From: Bartonella melophagi K-2C
GTDB lineage: Bacteria > Pseudomonadota > Alphaproteobacteria > Rhizobiales > Rhizobiaceae
Direction of reading: 5' to 3'
DNA length: 64,000 nt
Assembly: GCF_000278255.1 (NCBI RefSeq)
Contig: NZ_JH725081.1
Coordinates: forward strand, 561,868-625,867
The notes under the pieces were generated by a model that saw only the letters and a list, made by a program, of their open reading frames with translations, ran no database searches and was not told the origin of the DNA. This document shows, piece by piece, positions 62,460-64,000 of the stretch; the first letter of the stretch is position 1; the number at the start of each line of letters is the position of its first letter. The position numbers were made by a program, and so were the translations under genes.

Positions 62460-63605
62460 GTGAAGGTGATGATTACTCGTGCAAATCAAGATCCGATTGC
62501 TAATTGGTGGTGGACAATTGATCGTTTTATTTTTGCTGCTTGTCTGATTTTGATGGGGATTGGCGTTATGTTATCTTTTGCAGCTAGTCCCGCTGTTGCA
62601 AAAAAAATAGGAATTGCAGATAGTTTTTATTTTGTTCGTTGGCATATCATTTTTAGTATCCTTGCGTTTTTTACTATGGTTACTATTTCTTTTTTTTCGC
62701 CCTATAATATTCGTCGTTTATCCATTCTTTTGTTATTTGCGACACTTATTCTTATGGTCGCAACTTTATTATTTGGCTCTGAATTAAAAGGGGCACGGCG
62801 TTGGATTTCTTTGTTTGGTTTTTCTTTGCAAGCTTCAGAATTTATGAAACCAGCGTTTGTGGTTGTGTCAGCTTGGTTGTTTTCAGATCAAATGAAACAT
62901 TATGGTAGGTTGCGCTATACATTGTCTATTGCACTTTATGCTCTTTGTTGCACACTTCTTGTTTTACAGCCTGATATTGGTCAAACACTTTTGATTAGTG
63001 CAACATGGGGTGGTTTGTTTTTTGTTGCAGGTGTATCTCTTACTATTATTTTGTTCTTTGTTGTTTTAGCGGTTTTAGGAGGTTTTTTAGCTTATTTTTT
63101 TGTTCACCATGTGCGCGAACGTATTAATGGTTTTTTGACAGGTGAAGGCGATACATTTCAGGTGGATGTCGGACGTGAAGCTATTTTAAATGGTGGGTGG
63201 TTTGGTCAAGGGCCAGGTGAGGGGATAGTTAAGCGCATTATTCCTGATAGCCATACAGATTTTGTGTTTTCTGTTGCAGCTGAAGAATATGGTATTATCT
63301 TCTGTTTATTGATTATGGCTCTTTTTGGTTTTATTGTTATACGTTCACTTTATATAGCGTTGAATACGCGTGATTCATTTACGTGTTTTGGTATTACTGG
63401 CATGGCGATAATGATTGGTTTGCAATCGGGGATTAACATGGCAGTCAATCTTCATTTGATACCTCCAAAAGGTATGACATTGCCATTTATTTCTTATGGT
63501 GGTTCATCTATGGTGGCGATTGCTATTTCGATGGGTATTTTGCTTAGTTTAACACGCCGTTGGCCAGAAACGCGGTTTTCAGCTTTTCCTCCGCTTACTG
63601 TTTAG
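62460..63605 (+). CDS. ftsW: septal peptidoglycan polymerase FtsW
   Basis: FtsW is a SEDS glycosyltransferase that polymerises lipid II at the septum together with FtsI. The 381-residue protein has ten predicted helices. The region [30 protein letters not shown] and the signature [16 protein letters not shown] are present. The frame starts at GTG (62460, AAGGAT upstream); an ATG three codons later is an alternative. murG follows after 11 bases. Confidence 0.96.
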   Translation: MKVMITRANQDPIANWWWTIDRFIFAACLILMGIGVMLSFAASPAVAKKIGIADSFYFVRWHIIFSILAFFTMVTISFFSPYNIRRLSILLLFATLILMVATLLFGSELKGARRWISLFGFSLQASEFMKPAFVVVSAWLFSDQMKHYGRLRYTLSIALYALCCTLLVLQPDIGQTLLISATWGGLFFVAGVSLTIILFFVVLAVLGGFLAYFFVHHVRERINGFLTGEGDTFQVDVGREAILNGGWFGQGPGEGIVKRIIPDSHTDFVFSVAAEEYGIIFCLLIMALFGFIVIRSLYIALNTRDSFTCFGITGMAIMIGLQSGINMAVNLHLIPPKGMTLPFISYGGSSMVAIAISMGILLSLTRRWPETRFSAFPPLTV

Positions 63606-63616
63606 GATGTTACCTA

Positions 63617-64000
63617 ATGACGCATAAAAAAAAGGTTATTGTTTTGGTTGCTGGAGGTACAGGTGGGCATCTTTTTCCTGCAGAGGCACTTTCTGTTGAA
63701 TTAAGACAGCGCGGATATGATGTTCATTTGGCAACGGATGAAAGAGCTAAGTATTTTGTACATCATTTTGATAAAAAACATATCCATATTATTTCATCAG
63801 CAACATTAACACGATATCATCCTTTTGCACTTATAAAAACATTTTGGCATTTGTTAAAGGGAATATGTCAGTCGTGGGTACTTTTTTATAAATTACGTCC
63901 TGTTCTTGTAGGGGGGTTTGGTGGTTATCCTACCTTTCCACCTGTTTTGGTTGCTGCCTTAACGAAACATGTAACATTTATTCATGAGCAAAATGCTGTT
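63617..64000 (+). CDS. murG: UDP-GlcNAc:lipid I transferase MurG, partial (cut by window end)
   Basis: MurG converts lipid I to lipid II at the inner face of the membrane. Only the first 128 codons are present. The N-terminal glycosyltransferase motif [19 protein letters not shown] (about 12-30) and [16 protein letters not shown] (about 98-113) identify it, ending at [12 protein letters not shown] precedes the ATG at 63617. It continues the dcw operon in the expected order; the rest lies beyond the window. Confidence 0.95.
   Translation, partial: MTHKKKVIVLVAGGTGGHLFPAEALSVELRQRGYDVHLATDERAKYFVHHFDKKHIHIISSATLTRYHPFALIKTFWHLLKGICQSWVLFYKLRPVLVGGFGGYPTFPPVLVAALTKHVTFIHEQNAV

Overview
The window looks like a piece of a Bartonella chromosome (Alphaproteobacteria, Rhizobiales). 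It is AT-rich, carries many long gene-poor gaps and decayed fragments, and keeps Rhizobiales-type genes and neighbourhoods: a BA14K-family protein, a BP26-like SIMPL protein, greA beside an lpsB-type glycosyltransferase, dnaG next to a 667-residue RpoD, and rnpB just before the division/cell-wall cluster. The genus is inferred from these traits, not from a database match.

Layout. 0.4-9 kb is housekeeping, mostly on the minus strand: an exported PRC-barrel protein, ychF, an L,D-transpeptidase, pth, rplY, prs, pgeF and an overlapping midA-like/lgt pair. 9-13.8 kb has a UbiK-like protein, a YbjN protein, an OmpR/EnvZ-type two-component pair, a metallo-beta-lactamase-fold hydrolase and a BA14K-family protein. 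14.5-26 kb holds uvrB, a small exported SH3 protein, greA, the lpsB-type gene, trkH, trxB with a LysR regulator, an aspartate aminotransferase and a cold-shock protein. 26-38 kb carries carB and carA, separated by an MFS efflux gene, then ubiC, a GlsB-family membrane protein, a remnant of a Na/Pi cotransporter and a YbdG-like mechanosensitive channel. 38-50.6 kb has dnaG, rpoD, a YcgN-family protein, a SIMPL protein, a CAU-anticodon tRNA, an XRE regulator, a DUF475/TerC-type membrane protein, pncA and ettA. 50.6-53.6 kb is mostly non-coding, with a candidate small RNA, a frameshifted exported-protein gene and rnpB. From 53.8 kb to the end runs the operon rsmH-ftsL-ftsI-murE-murF-mraY-murD-ftsW-murG; murG is cut by the window edge and mraZ is absent.

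How it fits together. The dcw operon builds and translocates the meso-DAP peptidoglycan precursor and couples it to septal synthesis; several of its genes overlap and are probably translationally coupled. carA and carB make carbamoyl phosphate and prs makes PRPP, both pyrimidine inputs. pth, rplY, ychF, ettA, greA and rpoD serve translation and transcription. trxB, uvrB, the GlsB-family protein and the cold-shock protein serve stress and repair.

I see no CRISPR array, intact phage or insertion sequence, and no clear new multi-gene system. The best unexplained signal is the candidate small RNA near 51.1 kb: a bulged stem holding a C-rich loop, followed by a strong intrinsic terminator. Other points of interest are a terminator-like hairpin in the greA leader, short upstream reading frames before rplY and carA, a probable ATT start in trkH, a frameshifted exported-protein gene at 51.4 kb and a decayed Na/Pi cotransporter at 36 kb.
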